Source: Shumkonia mesophila (GTDB lineage Bacteria > Pseudomonadota > Alphaproteobacteria > Rhodospirillales > Shumkoniaceae). Taken from it: DNA of 64,000 nt. Shown piece by piece: positions 32,674-41,839 of this stretch (position 1 is the first letter of the stretch; each line of letters begins with the position of its first letter). The stretch spans positions 186,001 through 250,000 of the forward strand of contig NZ_JAOTID010000003.1 of assembly GCF_026163695.1 (NCBI RefSeq), written 5' to 3'. A program made the position numbers and the translations under genes. The notes beneath the pieces are model-generated. The model worked only from the letters and a program-made list of their open reading frames with translations. It was not told where the DNA came from and did no database searches.

Positions 32674-32708
32674 TGATATATCAATAATTATCCAATGATA
32701 TTTTTGCC
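32674..32708. promoter_or_regulatory. Putative GntR operator/promoter element, copy A (TRAP operon)
   Basis: A 35-bp element that starts with the perfect palindrome TGATATATCA and ends with TTTTGCC. It matches 30 of 35 positions of the element at 38331-38365, with no gaps. It lies about 100 bp upstream of the TRAP binding-protein gene in an AT-rich island. The GntR regulator encoded at 35661-36311 is the obvious candidate to bind it. Confidence 0.65.
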
Positions 32709-32806
32709 TTGAAGGCGCGGCCTCGCGATGGCATGATCCGGGGGTACCGGGCGCATACCCGGACGCAGGGACGGTTTTCTGGATCACGAATCCAAGGAGA
32801 GAGAGC

Positions 32807-33823
32807 ATGAAAGCGAGAGATGTGCTGCGGCGCGGCCTGTCCGCGGCTGCTGCCGCGATGTTTTTTGCGCCCGTCGCCATGATGGCTACCCCCGCCGCCG
32901 CCGAGAAGATGGTCGTTCGCATCTCGACCCCGGCGGTTCCGGGCGACTGGCACGCCGAGCAACTCGGCATCTTCAAGGACTATGTCGAGCGCTCGCTGCC
33001 GGGCCAGTTCGACGTCCAGATCTTCATGAACGCCACCCTGTTCCAGCAGGGCACCGAGCCGGCCCAGATGATGCGCGGCAACCTGGACATGGCGATGATC
33101 TCGGCCCAGGACATCGCCAAGCAGCTGCCCCAATACTCTATCTTCACGGCCGGCTACCTGATCCGCGATCCCGAGCATCAGCAGGCGGTGTTCTATGGCG
33201 ACGTCGGCAAGGAGTACTTCAAGGCGGTTTCCGAAAAGATGGAAGTGACCATCCTGGCGGTCGCCTATCTAGGGACCCGTCAGCTCAACCTGCGGGACGT
33301 GCGCAACGTCAAGACCCCGGCCGATCTCAAGGGCGTCAAGCTGCGCATGCCCGGCTCGAAGGAATGGCTGTTCCTCGGTGAGGCGCTGGGCGCCAACCCG
33401 GCGCCGGTGGCCTTCAACGAGATTTATCTGGCGCTCAAGACCGGCACCATCGACGGCCAGGACAATCCGCTGCCGACCGACCAGAAGGCCAAGTTCTACG
33501 AGGTCAGCAAGCAGATCGTGCTGACCAACCATCTGGTGGACGGCGTCTTCCTGGCCATCGCCAACAAGACCTGGAGCAAGTTCAACGATGAACAGAAACA
33601 GGTCTTCACCGAGGCGTCGCGCATCGCCGCGGCCTTCAACAACAACAATCGCATCCGCGACGAGGCCAAGCTGGTCGACTTCTTCAAGTCGCAGGGCATG
33701 ACCATCACGGTTCCCGACCGCGATGCCTTCCGCACGCACGTCCAGAAGATGTATCTCGACTCCGAGTTCTCGAAGGCGTGGCCGGCCGGACTGCTCGACC
33801 GCGTCAACGCGGTCGGCAAGTAG
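32807..33823 (+). CDS. TRAP transporter solute-binding protein (DctP-type)
   Basis: A 338-residue periplasmic binding protein with a signal peptide ending TPAAAEKM. The mature part shows the DctP pattern, including VKTPADLKGVKLRMPGSKEW with the conserved arginine that binds a carboxylate, then TGTIDGQDNPL. TRAP binding proteins mostly take organic or sugar acids. It is followed closely by the small and large permease genes. The neighbouring aldolase, kinases and isomerase suggest a sugar or sugar acid, but the ligand cannot be read from the sequence. Confidence 0.93.
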   Translation: MKARDVLRRGLSAAAAAMFFAPVAMMATPAAAEKMVVRISTPAVPGDWHAEQLGIFKDYVERSLPGQFDVQIFMNATLFQQGTEPAQMMRGNLDMAMISAQDIAKQLPQYSIFTAGYLIRDPEHQQAVFYGDVGKEYFKAVSEKMEVTILAVAYLGTRQLNLRDVRNVKTPADLKGVKLRMPGSKEWLFLGEALGANPAPVAFNEIYLALKTGTIDGQDNPLPTDQKAKFYEVSKQIVLTNHLVDGVFLAIANKTWSKFNDEQKQVFTEASRIAAAFNNNNRIRDEAKLVDFFKSQGMTITVPDRDAFRTHVQKMYLDSEFSKAWPAGLLDRVNAVGK

Positions 33824-33846
33824 GTCTTGCCGTCGGAGGGGACGGA

Positions 33847-34326
33847 GTGGAAAAGCTTCGTCAGTCGTTGAAGACAGGCGCCGAACTCGTCGGGTCCTTC
33901 TGGTTCCTGGTGATGTTCGGCGCCTTCATCGTCCAGGTGTTCACCCGCTACGTGTTGAACCATCCGTTCGGCTGGACCACAGAGATGTCTCTCATCGGTT
34001 TCCTGTGGTTCGCCTTCTGGGGCGGTGGACTGATGGTTCGCGAGCGCGACCATGTGCGCTTCGACCTGATCTACCAGATGGTTTCGCCGAAAGCGCGGCG
34101 GATCATGACGTTCATCGTCACTCTCGTCTTAGGCGGGGTCTTCGCCTATGCCCTGCCGGCCAACGTCGACTACGTGATGTTCATGGCGCACGACAGGACG
34201 TGGGTGATGGGTATCCGCTTCGACCTGGTGTTCGCGGTTTTCGTCGTCTTCCTGGTGGCGGTTTGCGCGCGCAATCTGTGGCGCGCCTACCGGGTCACCC
34301 GGGCCGACTGGCGCGATATCCTTTGA
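33847..34326 (+). CDS. TRAP transporter small permease (DctQ-type)
   Basis: A 159-residue membrane protein with four predicted helices and the DctQ features FTRYVLNHPFGWTTEMS and FWGGGLMVRERDHVRFDLIY. The GTG start at 33847 is preceded by GGAGGGGACGGA. It lies between the binding-protein gene (23 bp) and the large permease gene (22 bp) and joins the large permease in the inner membrane to form the transport unit. Confidence 0.9.
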   Translation: MEKLRQSLKTGAELVGSFWFLVMFGAFIVQVFTRYVLNHPFGWTTEMSLIGFLWFAFWGGGLMVRERDHVRFDLIYQMVSPKARRIMTFIVTLVLGGVFAYALPANVDYVMFMAHDRTWVMGIRFDLVFAVFVVFLVAVCARNLWRAYRVTRADWRDIL

Positions 34327-34348
34327 CGCGCAGGAAGGCCTGTCCCCA

Positions 34349-35641
34349 ATGAGTCTCGCCCTGATCGTCATGCTGGCCATTCTCGCGGGCACCTGCGCCC
34401 TGGGAGCGGCCATCGGCCCGGCCATGATCGCCAGCGGCCTCGTCTATCTCATCATCTCCGGCCAGGACGTCGGGCTGGCTGCCGAGACCATCCTCAACGG
34501 CTTCTTCAACAGCTTCGTCCTGCTGGCGGTGCCGCTATTCATCTTTGCCGCCAACGTCATGAACGCCGGCACCATCAGTGAGCGACTGCTCGATTTCTCG
34601 CTGGCCATGGTCGGGCGCTTCCGCGGCGGTCTGGCGCACGTCAACATCCTGACCAGCCTCATCTTCTCGGGCATGAGCGGCAGCGCCATCGCCGATGCCG
34701 CCGGGGTCGGCAAGGTGCTGATCGACATGATGCGCGCCAACAACCGCTATCCGCCGGGCTTCGCCGCAGCGATCACCGGGGCGTCGGCGACCATCGGCCC
34801 CATCATCCCACCCTCCATTCCCATGGTGCTTTACGCCATGGTGTCCGACCAGTCGGTTGGCGCGCTGTTCCTGGGGGGCGTCGGACCGGGGCTGCTGATG
34901 ACGGCGGTCCTCATGCTGGCCGTCTGGCTGATCTCGCGGCGCCGCAACTTCCCGACCGAGGCAACCATTCCGTGGCGGCGCTATCCGGGTATCGTCGGGC
35001 GGGCCATTCCGCCCCTGCTGATGCCGGGAATCCTGTTGGGCGGCATCTACGGCGGCGCCTTCACGCCGACAGAGGCGGCGGCCGTCGCAGCATTTTATGC
35101 GCTGATTCTCGCCGGCCTGGCCTACCGGGCCATCGGGCCGCGCACGTTCTTCGCGATCCTGGTCGACACGGTACGGTCCAGCGCGGTGATCGCCATGATC
35201 ATCGCCGGTGCGTTTCTGTTCAACTACATCATCGCCACCGAGCAGATCCCCAACGCCATCGCCGCATGGCTGTCGGGATTCAGCCTGTCGCCGGTGGTGT
35301 TTCTGTTGCTGGTCAGCCTGCTCTTTCTTGTTTTCGGCTGTTTTCTCGACGCCGCCACCATGCTGCTGGTACTGGTGCCGATCATCCTGCCGTCGATGAA
35401 GGCGATGGGGATCGACCTCGTGCATTTCGGGGTTGTCGTCGTGGTCAACATGATGATCGGGCTGATCACCCCGCCTTACGGGGTGCTGCTGTTCGTCATC
35501 AACAGCCTGACAGGCATCGAACTGGCCAGCATCATCCGCGAAATGTGGGCCTTCATCGCCATTCTTCTGGCAGCATTGCTGCTGATGATCCTCGTCCCCG
35601 ACATCGTGCTGTGGTTGCCGCACACCCTCGGGTATTCGTGA
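34349..35641 (+). CDS. TRAP transporter large permease (DctM-type)
   Basis: A 430-residue membrane protein of about twelve helices. The segments GMSGSAIADAAGVGKVLIDMM, IGPIIPPSIPMVLY and GGAFTPTEAAAVAAFYA are typical of DctM. It is the last gene of the three-gene TRAP operon; the GntR regulator gene faces its end at 20 bp. It uses a sodium gradient to import the ligand delivered by the binding protein. Confidence 0.94.
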   Translation: MSLALIVMLAILAGTCALGAAIGPAMIASGLVYLIISGQDVGLAAETILNGFFNSFVLLAVPLFIFAANVMNAGTISERLLDFSLAMVGRFRGGLAHVNILTSLIFSGMSGSAIADAAGVGKVLIDMMRANNRYPPGFAAAITGASATIGPIIPPSIPMVLYAMVSDQSVGALFLGGVGPGLLMTAVLMLAVWLISRRRNFPTEATIPWRRYPGIVGRAIPPLLMPGILLGGIYGGAFTPTEAAAVAAFYALILAGLAYRAIGPRTFFAILVDTVRSSAVIAMIIAGAFLFNYIIATEQIPNAIAAWLSGFSLSPVVFLLLVSLLFLVFGCFLDAATMLLVLVPIILPSMKAMGIDLVHFGVVVVVNMMIGLITPPYGVLLFVINSLTGIELASIIREMWAFIAILLAALLLMILVPDIVLWLPHTLGYS

Positions 35642-35660
35642 GGAACGGCCGGCCGATCGC

Positions 35661-36311
35661 CTAGAAGCCGAGGGCGCGACGCATCGCCGTCGACAGGTGG
35701 TTTTCCATGGCGGCGGCGGCGGCGGCCGGATCGCGCCGCTTGATTGCCTCGATCACCGCGAGATGCTCCGCCATCGCGTGGTTGAAGGTTCCCGGGGTCA
35801 GCAGGGTCAGCTTGCCGTGCGCCAAGCGGATCAGCTTGATGCGGTCGTTGTTGATGCGGTGGATTTTGAGAATGATCGCGTTGCCAAGGGCTTCGACGAT
35901 GCTGTCGTGCAGCCGCCAGTCGACGTCCTGCGCCTCATTCAGCAGGGTTTCACTGAGGCCGTTCTTCCCCGCTTCGGCGACGACGCGCCGATGCGCTTCC
36001 TCCAATTCCTCGATTTCGGCGTCGGCGACCGTCTCGGCGTATTTGGCGGCGGCTTCCTTTTCGATGAGGATGCGCAACTGGTAGGTGTCGCGGATCAGCC
36101 TCAGGCTGGCCTCGATGACCTGAATCCCGCGTTGGGCCACGATCTGCACCAGCCCCTCTACCTCCAGGCGCTGAAGGGCCTCGCGCATGGGGCCCAGGGG
36201 GATGCCGGTCAGCTTGACCAGTTCGCGCTGCGAGACAAACTGGCCGGGCCGGACGTCGCCGGCGAATAGCAACTCCTTGAATTTCAGATAGGCGCTTTCA
36301 CTAAGCTTCAT
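35661..36311 (-). CDS. GntR-family regulator, FCD subgroup
   Basis: A 216-residue repressor with an N-terminal winged helix (SQRELVKLTGIPLGPMREAL) and an all-helical FCD effector domain with the metal ligand pattern D(x)3H seen at DWRLHDSIVEALGN and the later FNHAMAEHLAVIEAI. FCD regulators respond to sugar acids and related metabolites. Its start overlaps the end of the PfkB-kinase gene, so it is in the same transcription unit and probably controls its own synthesis. Two near-identical elements at 32674-32708 and 38331-38365 are its likely targets. Confidence 0.9.
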   Translation of the reverse strand: MKLSESAYLKFKELLFAGDVRPGQFVSQRELVKLTGIPLGPMREALQRLEVEGLVQIVAQRGIQVIEASLRLIRDTYQLRILIEKEAAAKYAETVADAEIEELEEAHRRVVAEAGKNGLSETLLNEAQDVDWRLHDSIVEALGNAIILKIHRINNDRIKLIRLAHGKLTLLTPGTFNHAMAEHLAVIEAIKRRDPAAAAAAMENHLSTAMRRALGF

Positions 36312-37251
36312 GACGGTTCCCGCGCTTCGACGTCGCCCGGCGAACGGGTGGCGCCTCGGGAAGGCGGGCCTCGATATCGGCGGCGTCGGCCATGGCGGTC
36401 TGCGCCCCGGCCCGGGTGCAGGCGAGGGCACCGGCGGTTCCCGCCCTGCGCAGGGCTTCGGTGAAGGCCAATCCGGCATCCAGCGCAGCGGCCAGAACGC
36501 CACAGAACGCATCGCCGGCTCCGGTGGTATCGGCCGGCGAGATCTTGAGGGGCGGCACCTCCCATTCCTCGTCACCGACGCAGGCGAACGCGCCATCGGC
36601 CCCGAGAGTGACGACGGTCGTCATCCCGAATCCCCGGGCCAGGCTGCGGATGGCGCGGATGGGATCGGTTTCGGGAACCCCCGCCGCCTCGGCGACCACC
36701 ATTGCCTCGGTCTGGTTGACGATCAGGACGTCGACAAACTCCAGCACCGACGGCGGCACCGGCGCGGCCGGCGCGACGTTGAGAACGACGCGCCCTCCTG
36801 CCTGCTTGGCCCGCGCGATCAGCGCCCAGTTCTCGGCGGCCGGCACCTCCATCTGCAGGACCAGAACCGTGTCGGGGGTCAGCCAGTCGTCCGGTACCTG
36901 GGCGGCCCGCGCCTCCTGGTTGGCGCCGGCGGCGACGGCGATCTGGTTTTCGCCGGCGGCGTCTACGGCAATGGCGGCGCATCCCGTCCGCGTCTCGCGG
37001 TGGAGCACGCCTTGGGTGTCGACCCCGGCGCCGGACAGCGAAGACAGCAGGACGTGGCCGAATTCGTCGTCGCCCACACACCCGGCCATGCGGGTCGGTG
37101 CGCCAGCCCGGGCCGCGGCATAGGCCTGGTTGGCGCCCTTGCCACCGGCGACGACGGTATAGTCGGGGGCCAGCACGGTCTCCCCTGGGCGTGGCAATGA
37201 GGGGACCCGGAAAACCAGGTCGGCGTTGAGGGAGCCGAAGACGACGATCAT
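36301..37251 (-). CDS. PfkB-family sugar kinase (ribokinase-like)
   Basis: A 316-residue kinase with the family signatures GGKGANQAYAAARAG near residue 38 and DTTGAGDAFCG near residue 253, the latter holding the catalytic aspartate. The overall pattern, starting VVFGSLNADLVFRVP, is ribokinase-like. It lies between the aldolase gene (80 bp upstream) and the regulator gene (overlapping). It probably phosphorylates a sugar taken up by the TRAP system or made by the isomerase; ribose is only one possibility. A hairpin at 37255-37278 overlaps its ribosome-binding region. Confidence 0.9.
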   Translation of the reverse strand: MIVVFGSLNADLVFRVPSLPRPGETVLAPDYTVVAGGKGANQAYAAARAGAPTRMAGCVGDDEFGHVLLSSLSGAGVDTQGVLHRETRTGCAAIAVDAAGENQIAVAAGANQEARAAQVPDDWLTPDTVLVLQMEVPAAENWALIARAKQAGGRVVLNVAPAAPVPPSVLEFVDVLIVNQTEAMVVAEAAGVPETDPIRAIRSLARGFGMTTVVTLGADGAFACVGDEEWEVPPLKISPADTTGAGDAFCGVLAAALDAGLAFTEALRRAGTAGALACTRAGAQTAMADAADIEARLPEAPPVRRATSKRGNRHEA

Positions 37252-37254
37252 GCG

Positions 37255-37278
37255 CCCGTCGCTCCTCGGGGCGACGGG
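37255..37278 (-). promoter_or_regulatory. Hairpin over the ribosome site of the PfkB-kinase gene
   Basis: CCCGTCGC and GCGACGGG can pair as a perfect 8-bp stem around an 8-base loop. On the coding strand the loop holds the GAGGA of the ribosome site, and the stem ends three bases before the ATG. This could limit translation of the kinase relative to the aldolase gene before it. Confidence 0.4.
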
Positions 37279-37331
37279 GATGTGTCGAACATGCTCGGTT
37301 GTCGGCCTCTCCCGCCCATTGTCCAGATCCC

Positions 37332-38249
37332 TCAGGCTCCCGCCGCGATGCCCGCGTCCGTTTCGTTCAGGATGCGCTTGAAAGCCATCACCAACGAGCG
37401 CTCGGACTCCGCCGGAAGCGGCACCAGCGGCGCCCGCATATTGCGCCAACTCGGCTGGTCCCGCAAGGTTGCGGCAAGGGCCTTGAGGGCGGGAATGATT
37501 GGACGTTTGGTGACTTCCTCGACCAGGCGGCCGACCCTTGCCAGGGCCGCCGCGTCGGATCGGTTGTCATAGAGCTGACGCAGCAGGCCGGGGATGACGT
37601 TGGCCATTCCCGAGATGTTGCCGGCGCCGCCGGCCGCCACCAGCTTGGGCACCAACGTCTCCCAGCCGCTGAAGACGGCGAGGGACGGAAACTGGCGCAG
37701 AAGCGCCGCCACGTAGGGCCAGTCGCCCGAACTGTCCTTCACGCCGGCGATGGCCTGGGGATAGGCGGCGATCAGGCGTTCGACGGCCCGCTCGCGCACC
37801 CACACGCCGGTCACGGCCGGGAAATTGTAGATGACGACGCGAAGGGCCGGATCGCCGACGCCCTCGATCAGGGCGGCATAAAAGGCGACAACGCCGTCGT
37901 CGCTGACGTCCTTGAAGAAGAACGGCGGCATGACCAGAACGGTCTTGCAGCCCAGGCTGGCGGCATGGCGCGTCAGATGCACCGCGTCGGGAATGGCGGC
38001 GCACCCCGTACCCGGCAGCACGTGCCTGGGGGGAACACCGGCGGCAAGAACCGCCTCCAGCCCGGCCACGCGCTCGTTCACCGACAGGGCCGGCCCTTCG
38101 CCGGTGGTGCCGAACAGGCTGACCCCGTGACACCCTTCGTCGAGGAGCGAACGGCAATGGGCGGCGAGGCGGGTCGTATCGCAAGACAGGTCGTCCTGCA
38201 TCGGCGTCATCACTGCCGCATAGATGCCCTGAAGGGGGTCTGTGGTCAT
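37332..38249 (-). CDS. DapA/NanA-family aldolase
   Basis: A 305-residue class I aldolase or lyase of the dihydrodipicolinate synthase family. Visible are GTTGEGPALS, the catalytic tyrosine in IYNFPAVTG and the Schiff-base lysine in IAGVKDSSGDW. The family includes enzymes for N-acetylneuraminate, 2-keto-3-deoxy sugar acids and dihydrodipicolinate; the catabolic setting argues against lysine synthesis. It is the first gene of the minus-strand unit, 82 bp from the shared operator element. Confidence 0.9.
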   Translation of the reverse strand: MTTDPLQGIYAAVMTPMQDDLSCDTTRLAAHCRSLLDEGCHGVSLFGTTGEGPALSVNERVAGLEAVLAAGVPPRHVLPGTGCAAIPDAVHLTRHAASLGCKTVLVMPPFFFKDVSDDGVVAFYAALIEGVGDPALRVVIYNFPAVTGVWVRERAVERLIAAYPQAIAGVKDSSGDWPYVAALLRQFPSLAVFSGWETLVPKLVAAGGAGNISGMANVIPGLLRQLYDNRSDAAALARVGRLVEEVTKRPIIPALKALAATLRDQPSWRNMRAPLVPLPAESERSLVMAFKRILNETDAGIAAGA

Positions 38250-38330
38250 TCGTGTTCCTGTGGTGTCCAAGTTGGGTGCGAGAAGGGAAAAACGGCCGCG
38301 CACGGCGGCCCGAGGAGCGATAAATATATA

Positions 38331-38365
38331 TGATATATCAGTGATTATGCAATGATTGTTTTGCC
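38331..38365. promoter_or_regulatory. Putative GntR operator/promoter element, copy B (divergent region)
   Basis: This 35-bp element begins with the palindrome TGATATATCA, followed by GTGATTATGCAATGAT, and ends TTTTGCC. It matches copy A at 30 of 35 positions. It lies in the 200-bp gap between the divergent aldolase and isomerase-like genes, so one site could control both directions. Confidence 0.65.
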
Positions 38366-38449
38366 GTTGCGTGCCCCTTTCGCGGATGGCATCATGATTT
38401 TCCGACCAAATCGGCGGGGTCACATCGAAGGGGCGGAGGAGCACCGATC

Positions 38450-39967
38450 ATGAGCGGCAAGATCGCCATTTTCTGGCCGGGGGATTATCGCAAGACACCG
38501 AACGCGCAGGCCCTACCGCACATCACGGAAGCGACGCTTCAGATCGAGAAGGCGCTGGCGAAACTGGGCCGGCCGTCCTACCGGGTGGACGGCTATCTGA
38601 CCAAGCCGCACGAGGCCATCGAAAAACTGGGCCCCATCGACGATCCCATTATCGGCGTCTACGTCCACTGGGTGTATGGCCCACACACCACCGACGGCGT
38701 CGTCGGCAAGGACAATCCGTTGCTGTTGGCCAGCAATTTTTCCGGAACCTGGCCCGGCCTGGTCGGCCTGCTCAATACCGGGGCCTGCCTGGAAAGCGTC
38801 GGCCGGCGGTTCAGCCGGGCATGGACCGACGCCGAGGATTGGACGCGGGACGCCGCCTTCATGGCGCGCCTCGACGAATGGGTCTCGACCGGCCGCATCG
38901 CCTACCCCGAAGACGAGATCCGCTACCACGCCGCCGTTTCGCCCGAGGCAGCGGCGCTGGCCGACGGCGTCGCCGCCGGCATCCGCCGCCGCCGGATCCT
39001 CGCCCTCATGCTGGGCGACACCTCGATGGGCATGATCAACGGCTATTTCGGTCCGCGCCTGTTGAACCGCATCGGCTTTACCGAGCACAAGGTGGACCAG
39101 GCCTGGATCATCGAGCGCGGCCGTGCCATCGACGCCAAGCGCATCGACGAGGCGTACGCCTTCGTGAAGGGCAAGGGGATGACCTTCCATTACGGCGAGA
39201 ATGGGGCCGAGGACTTCGACGAAGCGGCCACCAAGGAACAGCTTCGCGACTATCTGGCGGTGCTCGACCTGGTCGGCGAATTCAAGGCCGACTGCGTGGG
39301 TTGGCAGTATCAGTTGGGCCTGATCGGCCTGAGACCGCCGTCGGATTTCGCCGAGGGGTTGCTGAATACGGCCTGCCGCCCCGAAGGCAACGGCGACACC
39401 ATCGTCGATTCGACGGAGGCCGACCAGGGCAACCTGATACCCATGGAACTGATGAAGCGGCTTCTGAAGGCCAAGGGCCTGCATCAGGCCGTGTTCTTCC
39501 ACGACATCCGCTGGGGCGGCGAGCACGACGGCCGCTTCGTCTGGGTGCTGCTGAATTCGGGATCCAGCGGCGCCTACGCCTTCAACCATGATCCGGATAC
39601 GCTGAAGGGCGTCCATTCGTACCGCCAGCCGGCCGGGTATTTCCCGGTGCCGGGCGGCACCTTTACCGGGCTCAGCCTGCCGGGGAAGGTGACATGGTCC
39701 CGGGCCTACCTCAGGGGTGGCGATCTATGGATGGACGTCGGCCGGGGCGAGGTGGTCGACCTGCCCGAGGCCAAGCGCGAGAAATGGTGGAACGGGACCA
39801 CGCGAGAGTGGCCGCTGATGGCGACCGACCTGGGCATTTCGCGCGATACCCTGATGGCCCATTACTTCAGCAACCACGTTGCCGTCGCCTATGGCGACAT
39901 TTTCGGGGAGATGGTGGCGCTCAGTCAGGAACTGGGCTTCAAGGTGCGCATCCTCGGGGAGGCCTGA
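38450..39967 (+). CDS. L-fucose isomerase-like protein
   Basis: A 505-residue soluble protein with the fold pattern of the L-fucose/D-arabinose isomerase family, weakly conserved overall. The segments [37 protein letters not shown] and [16 protein letters not shown] align in style with the second and third domains of FucI-type proteins and supply acidic and histidine residues suited to a metal site. The gene is 4 bp before an FGGY kinase gene, so a ketose made here would be the kinase substrate. The exact sugar is unknown. Confidence 0.72.
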   Translation: MSGKIAIFWPGDYRKTPNAQALPHITEATLQIEKALAKLGRPSYRVDGYLTKPHEAIEKLGPIDDPIIGVYVHWVYGPHTTDGVVGKDNPLLLASNFSGTWPGLVGLLNTGACLESVGRRFSRAWTDAEDWTRDAAFMARLDEWVSTGRIAYPEDEIRYHAAVSPEAAALADGVAAGIRRRRILALMLGDTSMGMINGYFGPRLLNRIGFTEHKVDQAWIIERGRAIDAKRIDEAYAFVKGKGMTFHYGENGAEDFDEAATKEQLRDYLAVLDLVGEFKADCVGWQYQLGLIGLRPPSDFAEGLLNTACRPEGNGDTIVDSTEADQGNLIPMELMKRLLKAKGLHQAVFFHDIRWGGEHDGRFVWVLLNSGSSGAYAFNHDPDTLKGVHSYRQPAGYFPVPGGTFTGLSLPGKVTWSRAYLRGGDLWMDVGRGEVVDLPEAKREKWWNGTTREWPLMATDLGISRDTLMAHYFSNHVAVAYGDIFGEMVALSQELGFKVRILGEA

Positions 39968-39971
39968 TCCG

Positions 39972-41609
39972 ATGTCTTCCTTCTACGTCGGTGTCGACGT
40001 CGGCACCGGCAGCGCGCGGGCCGGGATCTTCGATCAGACGGGCCGGATGCTGGGCCAGGCCAGCCGCCAGATCCGCCTGTGGCGCCCCGAACCCGACTTC
40101 GCCGAACAATCCTCGGACGACATCTGGGCGGCCTGTTGCGCCGCCGTCAGGAAGGCGCTGGCCGACGCCGCCATCGCGCCCGAACGGGTGCGCGGCCTCG
40201 GCTTCGACGCGACATGCTCGCTGGTGGCGCTGGATGCCGAAAACCGGCCGGTCACGGTAAGCCCCACCGGGCGCGACGAGCAGAACGTCATCGTGTGGAT
40301 GGACCACCGGGCGATCCCCGAGGCCGGGCGCATCAATGCCGGCGGCCACAGGGTCCTCGAGTATGTCGGCGGCACCATCTCGCCCGAAATGGAAACGCCC
40401 AAGCTCTTGTGGCTGAAGGAACACCTTCCCGAGACCTGGCGGCGGACAGCACGTTTTTTCGACCTGCCCGACTTCCTGACCTGGCGGGCGACCGGGGTGG
40501 AGGTGCGCTCGCTTTGCTCGACCGTCTGCAAGTGGACCTACCTGGGCCACGAGGACCGATGGGATGCCGAATACTTCCGGTCGATCGGGCTTGGCGACCT
40601 GGTCGACGAGGGATTTTCCCGCATCGGCCGGAGCGTGCGGCCGATGGGCGAGACGGTTGGCCGCGGGTTGAGCGGACAGGCGGCGGGGGAACTGGGCCTG
40701 CCACCGGGCGTGGCGGTAGGCGTATCGATCATCGACGCCCACGCCGGCGGACTGGGCATGCTGGGGGCGCCGCTTGGCGATGCCTTGCCGACGGCTGCCG
40801 ACATGGAAAGGCGCCTGGCCCTGATCGGCGGCACGTCGAGCTGCCATATGGCGCTATCGCGCCAGCCGGTGTTCGTCCCCGGCGTATGGGGCCCCTATTA
40901 CTCGGCGATGGTGCCCGGCCTGTGGCTTTCCGAAGGCGGCCAGTCGGCGACCGGGGCGCTGATCGATCATGTCATTTTCTCGCACGCCCGCGCCGCCGAG
41001 GTGAAGGCCGAGGCCGAAAGCTCGGGACGCACCGTCTACGCGGTGCTGAACGGGTGCCTCGAGGACTTGGCGATAGCCGCCGATTTCCCGGCCGCGCTGA
41101 CCCGCGACCTCCATGTTCTGCCCTATTTCCACGGCAACCGTTCGCCGCGCGCCGATCCGACCCTTAGGGGCATGGTGTCGGGGCTTCGGCTGTCCGACAC
41201 CATCGACGATCTGGCCCTGCTCTATCTCGCCACCATCCAGGCCGTCGCCCATGGCACCCGCCATATCATCGACGCCATGAACGCCAAGGGCTACGCCATC
41301 GAAACGGTGTTCGCCTGCGGTGGGGGCACCAAGAATCCGCTGTTCCTGCGCGAGCACGCCGATATCACCGGCTGCCGGATCGTCCTGCCCCGCGAATCCG
41401 AGGCGGTGCTCCTGGGCTCGGCCATTTTGGGGGCGGTGGCTGCCGGCGATTTCGACTCGGTACTGGCCGCCATGTCGGCCATGAACCGGGCGGCCGACGT
41501 GATCGTCCCGGCGAAGGGACGCATCGCCGCTTTTCATACCGCCAAACACCGGGTTTTCCAGCGGATGCACGCGGATTTCCTGGCTTGCCGCGAAATCATG
41601 GCCAGATAG
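39972..41609 (+). CDS. FGGY-family carbohydrate kinase (D-ribulokinase-like)
   Basis: A 545-residue kinase with the N-terminal phosphate loop [15 protein letters not shown] and [12 protein letters not shown], and the C-terminal ATP site [18 protein letters not shown]. The length and the [14 protein letters not shown] segment point to the ribulokinase branch (YDR109C-like) rather than glycerol or xylulose kinase. It follows the isomerase-like gene by 4 bp. An aldose-to-ketose isomerase plus ribulokinase would feed a pentose 5-phosphate into central metabolism. Confidence 0.9.
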   Translation: MSSFYVGVDVGTGSARAGIFDQTGRMLGQASRQIRLWRPEPDFAEQSSDDIWAACCAAVRKALADAAIAPERVRGLGFDATCSLVALDAENRPVTVSPTGRDEQNVIVWMDHRAIPEAGRINAGGHRVLEYVGGTISPEMETPKLLWLKEHLPETWRRTARFFDLPDFLTWRATGVEVRSLCSTVCKWTYLGHEDRWDAEYFRSIGLGDLVDEGFSRIGRSVRPMGETVGRGLSGQAAGELGLPPGVAVGVSIIDAHAGGLGMLGAPLGDALPTAADMERRLALIGGTSSCHMALSRQPVFVPGVWGPYYSAMVPGLWLSEGGQSATGALIDHVIFSHARAAEVKAEAESSGRTVYAVLNGCLEDLAIAADFPAALTRDLHVLPYFHGNRSPRADPTLRGMVSGLRLSDTIDDLALLYLATIQAVAHGTRHIIDAMNAKGYAIETVFACGGGTKNPLFLREHADITGCRIVLPRESEAVLLGSAILGAVAAGDFDSVLAAMSAMNRAADVIVPAKGRIAAFHTAKHRVFQRMHADFLACREIMAR

Positions 41610-41622
41610 GCGCGACGAAGGC

Positions 41623-41829
41623 TTAGTGGTCCCTTCCGGGTTCCCGGCATGGCTGCCCGGCCAAGTGCTCGAGTTCGGTGAGAACGAGCAGGGCCTCGTC
41701 GATGTCGCGGGATTCGCCCGACCGCGCGGTAATGACGACGTACTCCTTGGCGATCTCGACCGAGTGCCGGCCATAGCGCTCGAACAAGTGGCGGGCTGCG
41801 TCCCGGATCAGCTCATTGGCCGGCGGCAT
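41623..41829 (-). CDS. Small conserved-looking protein of unknown function
   Basis: A 68-residue, mostly helical, soluble protein (RDAARHLFERYGRHSVEIAKEY and DIDEALLVLTELEHLAG). GAGGGGG before the ATG supports translation. It starts 10 bp after the receiver-domain gene at 41840-42442 and is probably made from the same mRNA, which suggests that it works with that protein. I do not recognise the family. Confidence 0.6.
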   Translation of the reverse strand: MPPANELIRDAARHLFERYGRHSVEIAKEYVVITARSGESRDIDEALLVLTELEHLAGQPCREPGRDH

Positions 41830-41839
41830 ATCGACCCCC

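Noticed and set aside
37332-38249. Lysine-pathway dapA
   Set aside because: The aldolase family signature is present, but the gene is in a catabolic unit with a sugar kinase and GntR regulator, so the biosynthetic name was not used.
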